Source: Bactericera cockerelli (Eukaryota > Arthropoda > Insecta > Hemiptera > Triozidae). Taken from it: a DNA stretch of 64,000 nucleotides. Below the pieces are notes generated by a model. The model did not search any database. It was not told where the DNA came from and worked only from the letters and a program-made list of their open reading frames with translations. Position numbers and translations under genes: made by a program. Below are positions 30,892 to 63,005 of the stretch, piece after piece (the stretch's first letter is position 1; every line of letters begins with the position of its first letter). Where the stretch lies: positions 8,237,593 to 8,301,592 of the forward strand of contig CM044962.1 in assembly GCA_024516035.1 (NCBI GenBank), in the 5' to 3' direction.

Positions 30892-31447
30892 AACCGCAAC
30901 CGCTGAAGCCGCAACGCGGTGCTGGGAGATGAGACCGATTTTGTGTCGCTCGCGATCTACAAGCTCTGAGGATATTTTTCCCTGAAGTCAAGTTAGACTA
31001 GGCGGAGATCGCATGGAGAATGTCAGTAAGGCTGGTTTGAGGTTGTATTCGCGCTTGAGTAGAATCAAGCCGTCGAGGATTGTTAACGGTTCTTTTTTCC
31101 ACCGTTTCCACTCGCACTGGTGAACGGTTCCTTTCGTTAGAGGAAGAATTATTTTCTTGTCATCGCAGACCATTGTAAGTCGTGAATCATTATTCAAGTC
31201 CCGAAGATACCCTCACTCTCATGGACTAATAGTTAACATGGCTCAAAATTGGCTTAACGGTGAAACTCAAATTCTGAACATTCTCTTGGAAAGTCCTAGA
31301 AAATCAAACGCGTGTTTGGAGTTTTTCTCCAAATGAAACCGGTGTTACTTTTCCTGATAAAAAAGGATATTGGTGTTTTACAACACTACCTTCTAGTTGC
31401 ATTATCAGTTAAAGTAGAGTATTGCTCTTTATTTAGACTCTCGGCTC

Positions 31448-31453
31448 AATAAA
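31448..31453 (+). terminator. Candidate poly(A) signal of Mnt
   Basis: AATAAA about 560 bases after the longer stop, followed within 60 bases by T-rich sequence. First clear AATAAA on this strand after the gene; position-based call only. Confidence 0.35.
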
Positions 31454-31537
31454 GGGAGTCCTGTTACGCTAACAGTTTAATGTAGCACTTCTTTATTGTG
31501 CTTTAAGCTAACGAACTGATTTAATCGTGAACTTAAT

Positions 31538-31800
31538 TGGATGGTCGAGTGGTTAACGCGCTAGCCTGGTAATACAGTTAGCGTAGGGAGACGTTGACTC
31601 GGCTGTGGCACACAATTGGGACTCTTTAGCCCTATTCGAGCATTCCCTATTCATTTCACGTATATCATACATAAAGTCTTCAATTCAGCATGAAAAGTGT
31701 ACATTTATACAACAGTATACCTACCTATGGGACTACCTGTCTTGCGCTGACAGTCTAAATAGAGCACTACTTATACTGTCTTATACCTAGCTTCTTGTAC
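31538..31800 (+). mobile_element. tRNA-derived SINE, family D
   Basis: The head is ATGGTCGAGTGGTTAACGCG with TGGTAATACAGTTAGCG. The later part GACTACCTGTCTTGCGCTGA resembles 29665-29700. Confidence 0.6.
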
Positions 31801-32504
31801 TTTCACGTTACTAGGGGCGAAGCAGACGTTTTTGTAATACCTCTGTGGCGCTAAGTCTGAGATTGCGTATTGTCTTAAATAGGAAAAACCGATGCTAAGC
31901 AATGCCTTAAGTTATCGATTTTGTTTATTAATTTCGCTCTAAATGTTGTAGTGATTCTTTTAAGAAAATTTCTCCAACCAAGATTTTGTTTCTTGATCAT
32001 TTGGAATTCCTCTTCGATTCAGGACATTTTCTGACCGACTAGAATAATCGGTTCAATTTCTGAATATACTGCATATTTTGTCATCATTATTAATAATTGA
32101 CCATTACTTATTTAATGAAGTTGCTGGTCATGTTCATGATTAAATCTGTTGAATAGCCTCTACGCAACTGGGGGTTAGTGTTTTACAATTCCTCTCACTA
32201 AGAAGGTACGAATTTGAGAAAAGGAATTTATTTTTCTTCAACGCAAGACATGTTCTGGCGTATGTGACGACAATGCCTGCATCGCAGCACGCCTCCAGAC
32301 CGTTCAGCCTCGTTTAGTATACATACCCGATTTTGTCCTAAAATGTTTAATTGTTTTAATCATTACTTCTTCTGTTCTTCTTCTATTTCTCTCGTGTGAG
32401 GGAGCTCTAGACTCTAGAGCACAGTTTTGAGTCAGCTACTCAGGATTCTTCATTCACTTTACCTTTCCTATTTTCTTGAAGAGAGATTACGCGATGGGAC
32501 GCGA
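31801..32504. other. Spacer downstream of Mnt, no gene seen
   Basis: Contains a SINE-like fragment near 31840-31930, inverted relative to 18560-18640; otherwise unrecognised. Confidence 0.5.
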
Positions 32505-32590
32505 TAAGGCTGAGTGAGGTTAATGTGGTAAGCTGGCTTGTGAGTTTGAAGCAAATGGAGGGTAAAACCACCGTCACATATGACCCAGAA
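32505..32590 (+). mobile_element. SINE central-body fragment
   Basis: GGCTGAGTGAGGTTAATGTG, CAAATGGAGGGTAAAACCAC: the body shared by the F and 5S-headed families, without a head. Confidence 0.65.
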
Positions 32591-32844
32591 TACCTAGATG
32601 TTAAAAGACACGTTGACTAAAACAAAGATCACCTGAAAAGATACCTTGACTTTCTTGTGAAAATTCTTGACTTTCAAGTACCTAATTTCCTATTCAGTGA
32701 ATTAATATTAATGATTTAAGATACCCATGTATATTATATCTATTTATTAATGAGATCATTTATCGTCGTGTTGAAAGAAATTTGGGCGTTCTTAAAGAAA
32801 GGTTTCGTTTGCGACACAAGATATACTGATATATGGCAAAATAT

Positions 32845-32937
32845 ACTGCATTAAAATGGAAAAAACTGGGTAGGTCAAATTTCCGACGAATTCAATGTTT
32901 TTCCTTATTATAGGATAAGGAAAGTAAAAAAGTGCTA
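32845..32937 (-). mobile_element. Terminus of the hairpin-ended repeat family
   Basis: Complement of the left end of the 28313 element: hairpin CCTTATTATAGGATAAGG next to CATTGAATTCGTCGGAAATT. Confidence 0.75.
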
Positions 32938-32959
32938 TGATAGATATTATGGTGATCTC

Positions 32960-33168
32960 TTATTGAATTTAGCTCAGTGACATTAGGCACTAGTCTGGTA
33001 ATCCAGGTAGCGCAGGGAACCAATTGGTTCGAAACCCCCACAGTGCATGAAATTTTACTCATTTATTTGAGATTTTGCCACTTAATAATGCCAGCAAACA
33101 ACTGCTGGAATAATAGGACTCATTGGTCCTGATGGGGCAGTATGACTAAGTGTTTATTATTATATTAT
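32960..33168 (+). mobile_element. tRNA-derived SINE, family D
   Basis: TCTGGTAATCCAGGTAGCGC, ATTGGTTCGAAACCCCCAC, then CAACTGCTGGAATAATAGGA and GGGGCAGTATGACTAAG with a TTATTATT tail. Confidence 0.7.
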
Positions 33169-33720
33169 GTACTATATTTACATAAGTACATCTCACTATG
33201 AAGTACTACAATCACAGCTAACTTTATAGTGTCTAAGTACATGTATTGTACTTCAATTAATTTTATAGTACTTAAAGTACTGCTATTTGTTCAGTACCAA
33301 GTACTGAACTGTATTATATCAATAGTACCAAAAAACACACCTTCTATACCTTATAGGTAATAGAAAATCAGCTCATAGAAAACATTCTGTACCCCTTCAC
33401 TTTCTATTGAACCATCAAAACTTTGTATTATTTATTTCTTTTATTTATTTTTTAAGACTGAATTTAATTATTTAAAGAAATATAGTTATTTTAATTTATT
33501 CAAACTTAACGATGTACACACTTTTAATGAAACTACTATTTATAAATTTAATATTGTATGTAAAAAAACAAAAAGTCAAAAATTATAAAGAAAAAAAAAT
33601 ATATTTAACAATATTTATTTGAAAGAAAAAAAATTCTGCTTGTTTTTCTCCTTTTGATAGACATTTTCAGAAGTCTAGTTCAAAATCAGTCATGTATGTC
33701 AGTGGGGATGGGATGTTAAA
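33169..33720. other. AT-rich spacer, no gene seen
   Basis: Low-complexity with AAGTACT-type repeats between about 33180 and 33310. Confidence 0.5.
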
Positions 33721-33723
33721 TAT

Positions 33724-33785
33724 ACCAGTTCACTGAAGTTGAGCAACGTACAGCGTGGTGAGGAGATGGATTGGTGACCGTTCTG
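33724..33785 (+). mobile_element. 5S-like SINE head fragment
   Basis: TCACTGAAGTTGAGCAACGT and GATGGATTGGTGACCGTTCT match the 5S-derived promoter region of the SINE3-like family. Confidence 0.6.
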
Positions 33786-34237
33786 GTTTTGAAGCCATCC
33801 ATGGTCATCAGGCACTTTTGGTCTCTATGGAATCTTAATACTGGTAGTCGAGATCTGAAAACCTGCATACTAGAAGGAAATCATAACTTGAGGACGGTTG
33901 CGAATTTTAGATTTTTGAGAGATTTCCTGTTAATGTACGGTAATTTTACTTGGGGTCGTCTCGCATCAATTTTTTGCTATCTCTTACCATGTCGCCTAAA
34001 CAGTTCGGACACACAAAGATTCAAAGGGGCAAGGACTCGGAATGTTACAGTCCTCTCTTTAAATAAATATTCATTAAAAAAAAAAAAAAAAAAATTCAAA
34101 GCCCGTCCAAATTTCTCATTTATGTATAGATAAGATTTATATATAGAGGGGCTGCGATTTAAAAGTTTGGCAGCGCAGCTCTAGTTCAATTTTCAAAACG
34201 TAAAGCTACCTAACTATAATTAACAATGGTGACATTC

Positions 34238-35137
34238 AGGGTGGTATGCAGAGTCCTCACTGTAGGGATGCCTGGGTCATATGTCCCTTCAGTTGATTTA
34301 CGTTTGTTTGAAGCGCCTGTGCGCATGCGTATTCAGATATCTCTTGAAAGAAGAGATTGAAAGAAATGTCAAGGTCCAAGTTTTTCCTATAGCAAGCTCG
34401 GACCACCCTACAGTGAACCCTATAGGGATCTTCTTATATATCTCCCTTGCCTTTATCCATGTTAGCTTATGTTACTATTGGGGTCGGCATTGTTCAACCT
34501 CATGGTTGAGGTTGGTAGGATGGAGCACATTTTTTTATGGCTGGATGCCCTTCCTAACACCAAACGATTCTATTTGGTTTTAAACGTCCTGATCAGGACG
34601 GGGGGGTTACCGTCCATTCGCTGGGAATCGTACCAGCTACCCACATTAACCTCAATCAGCCTGGATAGGGCCGGAAATACCAGCCCTACGTGTTTGGAGA
34701 GAACAGAATTTTCTTCGAAAAGTCTGCTCCAACCGGGGATCGAACTCGGGATCTCTGGACTACGGGCAGTAGTCACAACCGTTACGCCACGGAGGCTGGC
34801 TCAATGTTTTCTTCTTGTTTTACCAAACTTACTTGGGGTCGGTATTTTCTGTAGTTATGTATTCTCCCTCTACATAAATACTTTGGGCCAAGACGAGGTG
34901 GAAATAGTAGTGTTGCAAATTCTTCAAAATGTTTAGGCTGGTATGCAGAGACCCTGTAGGGTGGTCCCTAGCTTGCTATAGGGAAAACTTCGACCTTGAC
35001 AATTATTTATTAAAGAGACATCTGAATGCGCATGCGCACATACGTTTTAAACAAACTTCTCTGCATAACAAAATCAGCTGAAGGGACAAATGACCCAGGC
35101 ATCCCTACAGTGAGGACTCTGCATACCACCCTTAGAG
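34238..35137. mobile_element. Foldback-type element with about 200-bp inverted ends
   Basis: The left arm 34238-34435 (GGGTGGTATGCAGAGTCCTC at its start) and the right arm about 34930-35137 are inverted copies through TCACTGTAGGGATGCCTGGG, GCGCATGCG and CTATAGCAAGCTCGG. The centre holds a family F SINE (34455-34800). No transposase frame. The first bases of the window carry a fragment of the same arm. Confidence 0.85.
34455..34800 (-). mobile_element. tRNA-headed SINE, family F, nested in the foldback element
   Basis: Complement of CCGTGGCGTAACGGTTGTGA and CCCCGGTTGGAGCAGACTTT heads, with body GGCTGATTGAGGTTAATGTG and a tail GAGGTTGAACAATGCCGAC-type. Confidence 0.82.
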
Positions 35138-35905
35138 ACAAAACACACTGAAACTATTTTCTTTACTTTTCCGGGTTGAGATCATCAGAACGATTCGGAA
35201 CTCCGAATTGGCCCTCTCCTGCTGTTTTCAAATTATAATTTATCTGTGCATATTTTTGGTGGAAAATAAATAAAAACACGAAACAGCTTTTTTAAATACA
35301 ATCATTTAATAAATAATAATGATAATAATAATTAAATCATTTTATACATCGAATATAATAAAATAATTCAAAAATAAGATACTAGAAATAAATATGTACA
35401 AAGAAAGAGGGTGGTTTTTCGGAGGAGAATAAATTGATTTTCATTGAAAGAAAAATGTTTGTAACAACTGGGAGATAATTCATTTTCTCTTGAGATTGTT
35501 TGTGTTTTGTTTTATACTTATATATTATAATAATTATTTATTGAACTCGGGGACCAATCGATTATAAATAAAACGTTAATCACAATTTGTTAAAAAAAGA
35601 CCTGATTGGTCGAAATTGGCGAGAGAAAAAAATGGTGCCAATCTTTCAAATTAGACAATTAAAAGCTTCAAATCTATGTTAAATAAAAATATTTATTTAA
35701 TATACTTTTAGCAAAAAAGGATAAAGTCTTTCTCTTCTAAATACAAGAACCATAATTCCACAAAAATATGATAAAAAAAAGAATGATTAAAAAATCATGA
35801 TACAACAAGTAAGACAATTTTTTATTAACACCATATAAAGAAGTAAACTACAGGATCATAAGCTTAAAAATTTAGCAGAGTTCCCACTGAGTGTAACATT
35901 TTGTC
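35138..35905. other. AT-rich spacer, no gene seen
   Basis: Very AT-rich with A runs; no open frame with domain content. Confidence 0.5.
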
Positions 35906-35910
35906 TCGCA

Positions 35911-36020
35911 ATGACTTATGTGTTTATGACTTATCCAGGATATGTGTTTATGACTTATCCAGGATATGTGTTTATAACTTATCCAGGATATGTGTTTATG
36001 ACTTATCCAGGATATGTGTA
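35911..36020 (+). repeat. 23-bp tandem repeat, 4 copies
   Basis: GTGTTTATGACTTATCCAG plus GATAT repeated four times; the readable TYPGYVFM frame is a by-product. Confidence 0.92.
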
Positions 36021-38740
36021 TCCTCGCAATGACTTATGTGGGCAGAAAATGTCAGCCTCACATGCATTTCATTTGGAAGGATACAGATTTGTTTGTAAAA
36101 TATTCTGCCCTGCGTGGGATTCAAACTCACGACCACAAGCAGTGGCCACAGCAACTACACCAAGGAGGTTGAAGAGTACAAACTGATCCAGTCAAATTGA
36201 TACGATCAACATCTTATCCAATCAAAATATTCAAGAATCACACTTCATAATTATTGTCGACTCTGGGGTTCGAACCCTTCCGTATGGGCAGCGAGGATCA
36301 CCACTCAGATATTTTTTTTTTTTACAGATAGTATATTTCTGCCATTTGCAATCCAGAGGACAAAGTACTTCATAATAATTACTGACTCGAGCATAAATAA
36401 TTTATATTTATGCAGGTATTCAAACAAATTCATATGGGTTAAGTGAATAGGGTTCTAAAAATATCGCACGACTTTGCATATTATTCAGCACCGACTTATA
36501 AGCATTACAACACGAAGCAACAGTAGAAATCACTTATAACAAAAATACTGGACAAGCTTGAATATTTTTACGTTTTTGTATTATTTATTAACATATTTAT
36601 TCAAACCATTTTTAAGTGCTGCCTGTAAATTTTCATTGCAGATCTTATACTTGACAAATATGTGTATCATTATCAAAACAAGATACAATACTTTCCTTAT
36701 TATAGGATAAGGAAAGTAAAAAAAAAAAAATATTTGACTGTGATTTTTACTAAAACTTTGTTTCTCTGTGTTACGTATATCCACTTTCGGTCTATATTTC
36801 TTTGTCATAAAATCTGAAGTAGCTATTTCAGTTGAACATGTTTTTCCTGGCTAAGAAATTAGAGGAATGTAAAGAGAACAAAAAATCATTCTTTTTAGAG
36901 ATTTATGACAACAGAAAAAAGTTAAAAGCATGTTTGATATATATCATGACATTTTTAAACATCTTCAGATATTCTGTAATAGATTTCTATCGAGAGGTTC
37001 CCTTCCGGGTTGTTAAAAACCGGTTGACAACCTTAACCTGTTTTGAAATTAGAAGGAAATTAGATTTTTTTCTTTCAAATTTTGAATTTTTTTCAAAATT
37101 TGAAAAAAATTTCTTTAAAATTAGTTTTGAAACTTGACCCTAGAAGTCATTATCAAATTCTGCCTCGAACCTGGCCTTGTTTTGGCAAATCAGTTATTAG
37201 TTGCGAGGACGGAAGCCCAGTCTCCTCCCACTGTACAAAATGTCTCAAGCAAAGTATTATAGCAATGAATTTAAACCTATTAAGATGAGGGTGTGAGAAT
37301 ATTGGCAACGTCTTTGAAGATACAAGTTTTTTTTCAACATAAAAATTATTTTTCTTGATAAAAAAAAATCCACACAAGCATTGTACTTTTTCCATTATTA
37401 TTATTTTATTTTTTTTGTGGACAAAGTTAAGTATTACTTATTTATAATCCAATACATAAATACAATATTAATATTGATTTAATTTCCTGATATTAAGATC
37501 TATTTCCTGGAACAATATATCGTAAAAAGTAAGGACTTCACAGAAAATGATGTGATGGATTTCATTAAAACAATTTATTTTTTTTATGTGGTTTGTGATC
37601 GAGAGAGAAAATAAAATTTATTTACAAAAAAATTAATATAACTATTGCAAAATGGTCATATTCGAGAATTAAGGTTTTATTTAAAATGATCAGAACCGGT
37701 TTTAAAAGGGAATTATAATAAACACTGTAGTTCTTCAGAAAGACCTACCATCAAAAACGTTGCAATTCAAATGATCCTCAGTATATTTTTTTACTAAAAA
37801 TTTCAGAATCTTCTTCAAAGACACACAAAAAAGTCCTGAAATGTATTTAAAATAATTTTATCACTCAATTATAACTTAAAATGTACACGGGCTCAGTTTT
37901 TTAACCCATTATTTACCTATAATATTCAATTAAAGTTTTCAAAGCTTTGTTTTCACAAAAGCGGTCCAAAATTTGTATACCTTAAGCTCCTTAGGTTTGG
38001 TATATTTTGGCTTTTCATTAGCTTAATGATAGTTTAAAAACACAAATGGTAGTTTAATGTACCAAAAAGTATGGTAGTTTATAAAGTAAAGTAGACTTTC
38101 AAAACTTCTCATAAACCAACATAATAGAAAGCATGTACTTTTCTACATGCTGAAAAAAAAGGAAACTGATTAAAAAATGCTGTGTAAAAAAATATAACAA
38201 AAGCGTACGATAAAATAATAAAAAATAATATTGGTATTAAGTATATAAACCTACCTAAAATAAATTTTGGGGAGGGCTTTTCAGAAATTTTTTGTCCATT
38301 CATGATGGATTGAGATAAATTAGGGTCTAGATACTGCACATAGATTTCAGATGCACAGAAGTGATATTAAAAGATTTTTCAATTCAAATGTAAGAAGAAG
38401 TTTTTTTTCCAAAGATTTCCATACCCATCAAGAACCGCATAAATTTTACTTTGGGTAGAAAATCTTTCAGCCATGCATTCCAAGAACCAAAATGTGCTGT
38501 ACAAAAATTTCGCACCCGTCGGGATTTGAACCCGCAACATTCCGATTAAGAGGCTGGATACTAAAATATAATACTCTTTAGTGTAAGGTAACCACTAGGT
38601 ATTTTATTATGAGACCTGGCTGCAAGTAAGGTTAATGCTCACAGCAATGTCTACGAACTAACCCTCAGTCCTATTATTTATCATGTGGTCACAAACACAA
38701 ATGAATGAGAAAAATCCAAGTAGTGATGGGTGGAATCCGC
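36021..38740. other. AT-rich spacer with tRNA-like fragments, no gene seen
   Basis: Complement B-box-like pieces lie near 36117 (GATTCAAACTCACGACC), 36268 (GGGGTTCGAACCCTTCC) and 38520 (GGGATTTGAACCCGCAAC), likely SINE heads. A hairpin CTTTCCTTATTATAGGATAA is at 36691. The 101-codon frame at 36832-37137 is AT-driven and has no domain. Confidence 0.5.
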
Positions 38741-38746
38741 GGATCC

Positions 38747-39135
38747 ATAATTGAATGGGTGAGTAGAAGAACCAGGAATGTCAAAAATCGACTTTTCAGG
38801 AAAGCAAAAATAAGATTTGTCTTATTTTTGCTTTCCTGATGCTAATGAGTATAATAAAATTAAATTTTACATTCCTTGTTATTCGACAAGATTCTCACAA
38901 CTAGGTACTAATACCGCTAGCAAAAGTGGTCAGTGATTTTGTTACATTCCTTCTTTTAAATCAGATTTTTTTTCCGCTTCCCCCACTTTAAAATCGAAAA
39001 AAATTATACTTTTAAGGGGTATTTCTCCTTCATATTCACAGAGATGATAGAAAAGAGTACATTCTTTCTTATTCTACGAAGAAAAAAAAATCGATTTTTG
39101 ACATTCCTGGTTTTTCTACTCACCCATTCAATTAT
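38747..39135. mobile_element. TIR element (MITE), 389 bp, with internal palindrome
   Basis: The ends ATAATTGAATGGGTGAGTAG and CTACTCACCCATTCAATTAT are inverted. Matching continues through AACCAGGAATGTCAAAAATC. At 38796-38839 there is a perfect 20-bp stem with a TTTG loop. Confidence 0.88.
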
Positions 39136-40370
39136 TGTTTACATTCGAAGTTTTAGCTCCGTAACAAAATCGACTACCAATGCTTGTTTTTTTTGTCTTG
39201 GTTGGGTCTTAAGTTAGGTTGGACTATTTTTGTTAACAAATTTGAAAAAGAAAAAAAAAAAATATTCAGCCAGCAAATATTTTTAATTGTAATGAATTTT
39301 TAATGAGGATTCGATAATGAGTAGCCGTATATTATTAGAAACAAAATATCCATTACGTCACACGAAAGATTTAGTAACAGTTTCAACGCTTTCGTTAAGA
39401 AAAGGCTGCTAAAAGAACCCAAAACATATGACTGAATGACTAATATTTTAGTAAGCAAAGTTGGAAATCCCGCCTCATTACTCATATGACCTAGATATTA
39501 AAGATCCGTACATGCAACAACAACAAAAAACGAGAAAAAAATTCTGAAACTGATTTGAACATGAGATAGATCTTGGTTTCATTTATACAACACGCACTTT
39601 CTAAGCTTAGCGGACAAAGAGAACTTCCAAAACGTGAAAGTTAATTAACCCAAGATATTTCAGGGATTTGTGTACTCCGGACACAGCAGGGAGGGGGCTA
39701 ACACTAAAAGGATTTCAAAAATATCGAGAGAAAAAAAATCATGTCACAAAAGATATTATGTAATTGAATACAGATGCCATATTTGTACGAATCACAATTT
39801 GTGATGTCCCACCTACTCTCACTCGCCCCACTATTGACCCGCCAGGTCCCGGCTCAAAGCGATGTAAGGTCTCGTAATCAATGTGCACCAATCACAGAGC
39901 TCCAAATTAATTAGGCACATCTCGACCCAGCCATAAATATTTGCTGATTTATATTTTTTATTGTAGATATATTTTTTTCTTGTATTTTCTGTAATTTTTT
40001 TATAATTTTTAACAGATGTTATAAACCTTTGTTGTATAAAAAACATCTATAAAAATTGTTGAGAAAATAAAAAATATTTGCTGTCCCTGGGACTCGAACA
40101 CTGTTACGAGACCGCTCGCCACTCAGCTCGGTGCTTGTACAGGAAGGTGAAATTTCCTACGTCAAGTTTTTCCTTACTTTAATAAAAATGTACACAAAAT
40201 CTTGCAAGCTGAATACAACGGCTCATTGCAAAGCATGGATCACTTGAGATGCTGAGTGTGGGGCAGGTCAAGGCCGGGAAGAGGAGAAAAGTTAAAGGTA
40301 TAACAATACGAGACGCTTATTATTCTGTCCGATTAGTACTTAAGAGTCCCGTTATTCCAGAAGTTGTTTT
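39136..40370. other. AT-rich spacer, no gene seen
   Basis: One tRNA-like complement fragment near 40085-40140 (CTGGGACTCGAACACTG). No coding signal. Confidence 0.5.
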
Positions 40371-40374
40371 GATG

Positions 40375-40632
40375 CCATGAGGTCAAAGTCTCAAATATGT
40401 TAGAAAATATCAGACCATCAATAATAATAACACTCTTTAACGGAAGGTAATCACCAGGCGAGGTTAATGCTCCAAGCATTTTCTATCACCTAATCTTCAG
40501 AATCTTATGTTTATGTGGGCACAAACTCAAATTAATGAGGAAAAGATCATGCACTAGGTGGAATTCGAACCAACGGATCCCCACGCTACCTGGTTTACCA
40601 GACTAGCGCTTTAACCACTCTACCACCAATGA
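40375..40632 (-). mobile_element. tRNA-derived SINE, family D
   Basis: Complement of the 10912 copy: GTAATCACCAGGCGAGGTTA, GGTGGAATTCGAACCAACGG and TACCTGGTTTACCAGACTAG. Confidence 0.75.
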
Positions 40633-40892
40633 ATGGTAAGATAGATTCAAAGAGACTCTAGTTCTAACCGGGTAGTTTTTCAGATGACTGGAGAGTATGG
40701 GCTCGGGAAACGGTAGGGATGATGGCTCTGATAGATGCTCCAATGATGGGGTAAGGTGATTTGTAAAGTGTTCAGGACAATATAAATGGAATGGCTCAAA
40801 CTATTGGGTTGAAAAACTCAGTATCAGTATATAATCAGTATAAACAGAAAAGAGAGAGAACTAGCAGGGACTATTTTGTGTGGATATGGGTA

Positions 40893-41050
40893 GGAAGTCT
40901 GGCTGGGGGACTTTAAACAGTGAGAAGACCAGCATTGGCTTGGTTCTGGGGCACTTGTCAATTATTAGTCTCCTTGTAAAGACAGTGGTAGAAGTGCTGA
41001 GTCATTCCTCCACTGTCTGGCTACCATCGTTCACGATGACGCCACCCTAT
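40893..41050 (+). repeat. Dispersed repeat, unclassified
   Basis: Second good copy of the 13765-13915 block (CCAGCATTGGCTTGGTTCTG). Confidence 0.75.
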
Positions 41051-42767
41051 GATGATGATGGGCAGGAAAAGGCTGTGACCGGAGGATGCAAATTGATGGG
41101 AAGGGAAAAATGAAGGTTATGAGGGTCAGTACAGAGGACCTGGAGTCTGATGAGGACTCCTCCTTGGAATTGTCAACTGGTAGTTTCCAAATTTCTCACG
41201 AACGAACGTTGAGGACTGAGAGGTTTCAACGGATAGGCCACGACAAAAGATTTGGAACGGATAACGACGGGTGGGGAAAAGCAAGGATGTGAGGATAGAT
41301 CTGCAGTGTTATGGACACTGGTCCTTATGGAATTGTCAACTGGTAGTTTCGGAATGAGTCTCACAGGCGAGGGTGGAGATGTTGGAACGAAGGATAAGCT
41401 GTGACCCGGGGAATTTGAGAGGGGTACCAAGAAATGGGGGAAAAAAAATCAGTATGTGCGAATGGATTCAAGGGAGGTGATCTCCATTGTTGGGGACACT
41501 GTCCTGGGGAGTCACTCAGACAGTCGCAAACTTGTAGTTCAAAGTGTTTGAAACAGGACCGAAACAGGAGTTAAAGGAGTTGCACCGCATTGAAAACTCT
41601 ACGCCTGCAGTTACTATAGCTGGGTGCTTACAGAAGTTTCAAAAAACAATCATCGATTCAGGATAATCCAACCATCGATCCAAGAGAGGGTAAAGGAGAG
41701 GAGGAAAAGAGAGTGTGAGAGAAGAAGTTTAAGTAACAAGACGGGGGGTGGTGAAAGGACAGTTTTCTATCGGATGGACTCAAAGTTCAGAGTTGCACCG
41801 CATTGAAAACTCTACGCCTGCAATTACTATAGCTGGGTGCTTACAGAAGTTTCAAAAAACAAGCATCATCGATTCAGGTTAATATTTCCAAGAGAGGTAA
41901 AGGAGAGAGGAAAAGAGACTATGAAGTAGAGAAAAAATGTTCGAGGATAATATTTCCAAGAGGGGGGGGGAAAAAAGAAAAGTTCGAGTTGCACGCATTG
42001 AAACTCTACGCCTGCAGTACTCTTGCTGGGTGCTTACAGAAGTTTCAAAAACAATCATGATTCAGGAAATCTTCGACCAAGAGAGGGAAATTGAGAGAGG
42101 GGTTAAATAAGTAGACGTGTTGAGAAGAGAAGATCGGAGGAGATTAAGTAACAAGGATCGGAGAATGGGGGAGGATTTAAGTAACCAAGACGGGGGGGGT
42201 GGTGAAAGGACAGTTCTCTATCGGATGGACTCAGGTGACCTGCAGCGTGTTGAAGTCAGACGCTTAATCGTTTCCAAGAGAGGAAAGGAGAGGAGAAAAG
42301 AGCTATGAAGGATGAGAAGTTCCGGGAAGAAAGACGGGAGAGGAATTAGTAATCCGACGGGATCCAAGAGAGGAAAGGAGAGGAGGAAAAGAGAGTGTGA
42401 GAGAAGAAGTTCGGGGGAGGAATTAAGTAACCAAGACGGGGGTGGGGGTGGTGAAAGGACAGTTGTCTATCGGATGGACTCAGGTGACCTGCAGCGTGTT
42501 GAGGACGCTATCCTTGGAATCACTCTGACTGGTGGATAATATTTCCAAGAGAGGGAAAGGAGAGGAGGAAAAGAGACTATGAAAGAAGTGTGAGAGAAGA
42601 AGTTCGGGGGAGGAATTTAAGTAACCAAGACGGGGGTGGTGGTTTGCTATCGGATGGACTCAGGTGACCTGCAGCGTGTTGAGGACGCTATCCCTGGAAT
42701 TACTCTGGCTGGTGGCGCGCAGGAGAGTGATAGCCTCCCGCTCCGGACTGCACTGCACCACGGATAG
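41051..42767 (-). repeat. Minisatellite-rich 3' side of gish
   Basis: Blocks recur in irregular order. TACGCCTGCAGTTACTATAG lies near 41604, 41813 and 42006. CTATCGGATGGACTCA with GGTGACCTGCAGCGTGTTGA lies near 42219, 42467 and 42648. GAGAGGAGGAAAAGAGA-like purine blocks recur between them. On the gish strand this begins right after the stop codon, so it probably includes the 3'UTR. No poly(A) signal could be fixed. Confidence 0.7.
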
Positions 42768-62360
<19,593 letters not shown>

Positions 62361-62392
62361 CTGTGGACAGAGAGAAGTCAATGGGATTATAG

Positions 62393-62606
62393 TAATAATA
62401 ATAATGTCGCCTTATTTATACTGCCCGATTAGCACTATTAAGTCCCATTATTCCAGCAGTAAGCCCAAGACATATTATCATGTGGTAAAAATCCCAAATG
62501 GGAGGATAACTTGTCATGTCCCGGCTGGGTTACGAACCAGCGACCTCTGGAATCTCTGGATTCACAGAGTGCCGCCTTTACCCCTGAGCTACCGGGTCAG
62601 ACTAAA
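62393..62606 (-). mobile_element. tRNA-derived SINE, family B
   Basis: Mirror of 1998-2212: GTCGCCTTATTTATACTGCC and CCCTGAGCTACCGGGTC. Confidence 0.85.
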
Positions 62607-62633
62607 TTTTAGAGATTTTATTTCGTATAAAGA

Positions 62634-63005
62634 CATATTTACAATAGCCAGCGTCGATGGCGCGTTGAATGCGCCGGTTATCGTAGGATCAGCGAAGTTA
62701 AGCAACATTCAGCAAGGTGAAAACTTCGTGATGCTGACATTCCGGCTCAACCCAGGCTGGGTGAGGTTAATGTGGGTAGCAAGTTTGTGAATTTCCCGCG
62801 AATGGAGGGTAACACCCCTATCGTGATATGACCATGAAGTTGAAAGCGACGCTAAGCCCAAACAAAAGCATCGTGGGGCTATTTTTTGCCATTTTATTAT
62901 TGATATTGTTTCCATTTCTGTATATATTTTTCTTATATAATTTTTATGATAGTTATTTGTACTGTACATATGTATGTCTTTGTATATCTAATAAAGCATT
63001 TAATA
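62634..63005 (+). mobile_element. 5S rRNA-headed SINE with AATAAAG tail
   Basis: Mirror of 1600-1957: AGCCAGCGTCGATGGCGCGT, CAGCGAAGTTAAGCAACATT, CCCAGGCTGGGTGAGGTTAA and CTAATAAAGCATTTAATA. Confidence 0.78.

Noticed and set aside
35911..36186. Protein with TYPGYVFM repeats
   Set aside because: A by-product of a 23-bp tandem repeat followed by a tRNA-like SINE fragment.
36832..37137. 101-codon frame
   Set aside because: AT-driven composition, no domain, no splice or start context.
41624..42539. Short Arg/Glu/Lys-rich frames
   Set aside because: Purine-rich minisatellite units in the gish 3' flank; antisense to the gene and not conserved between repeats.
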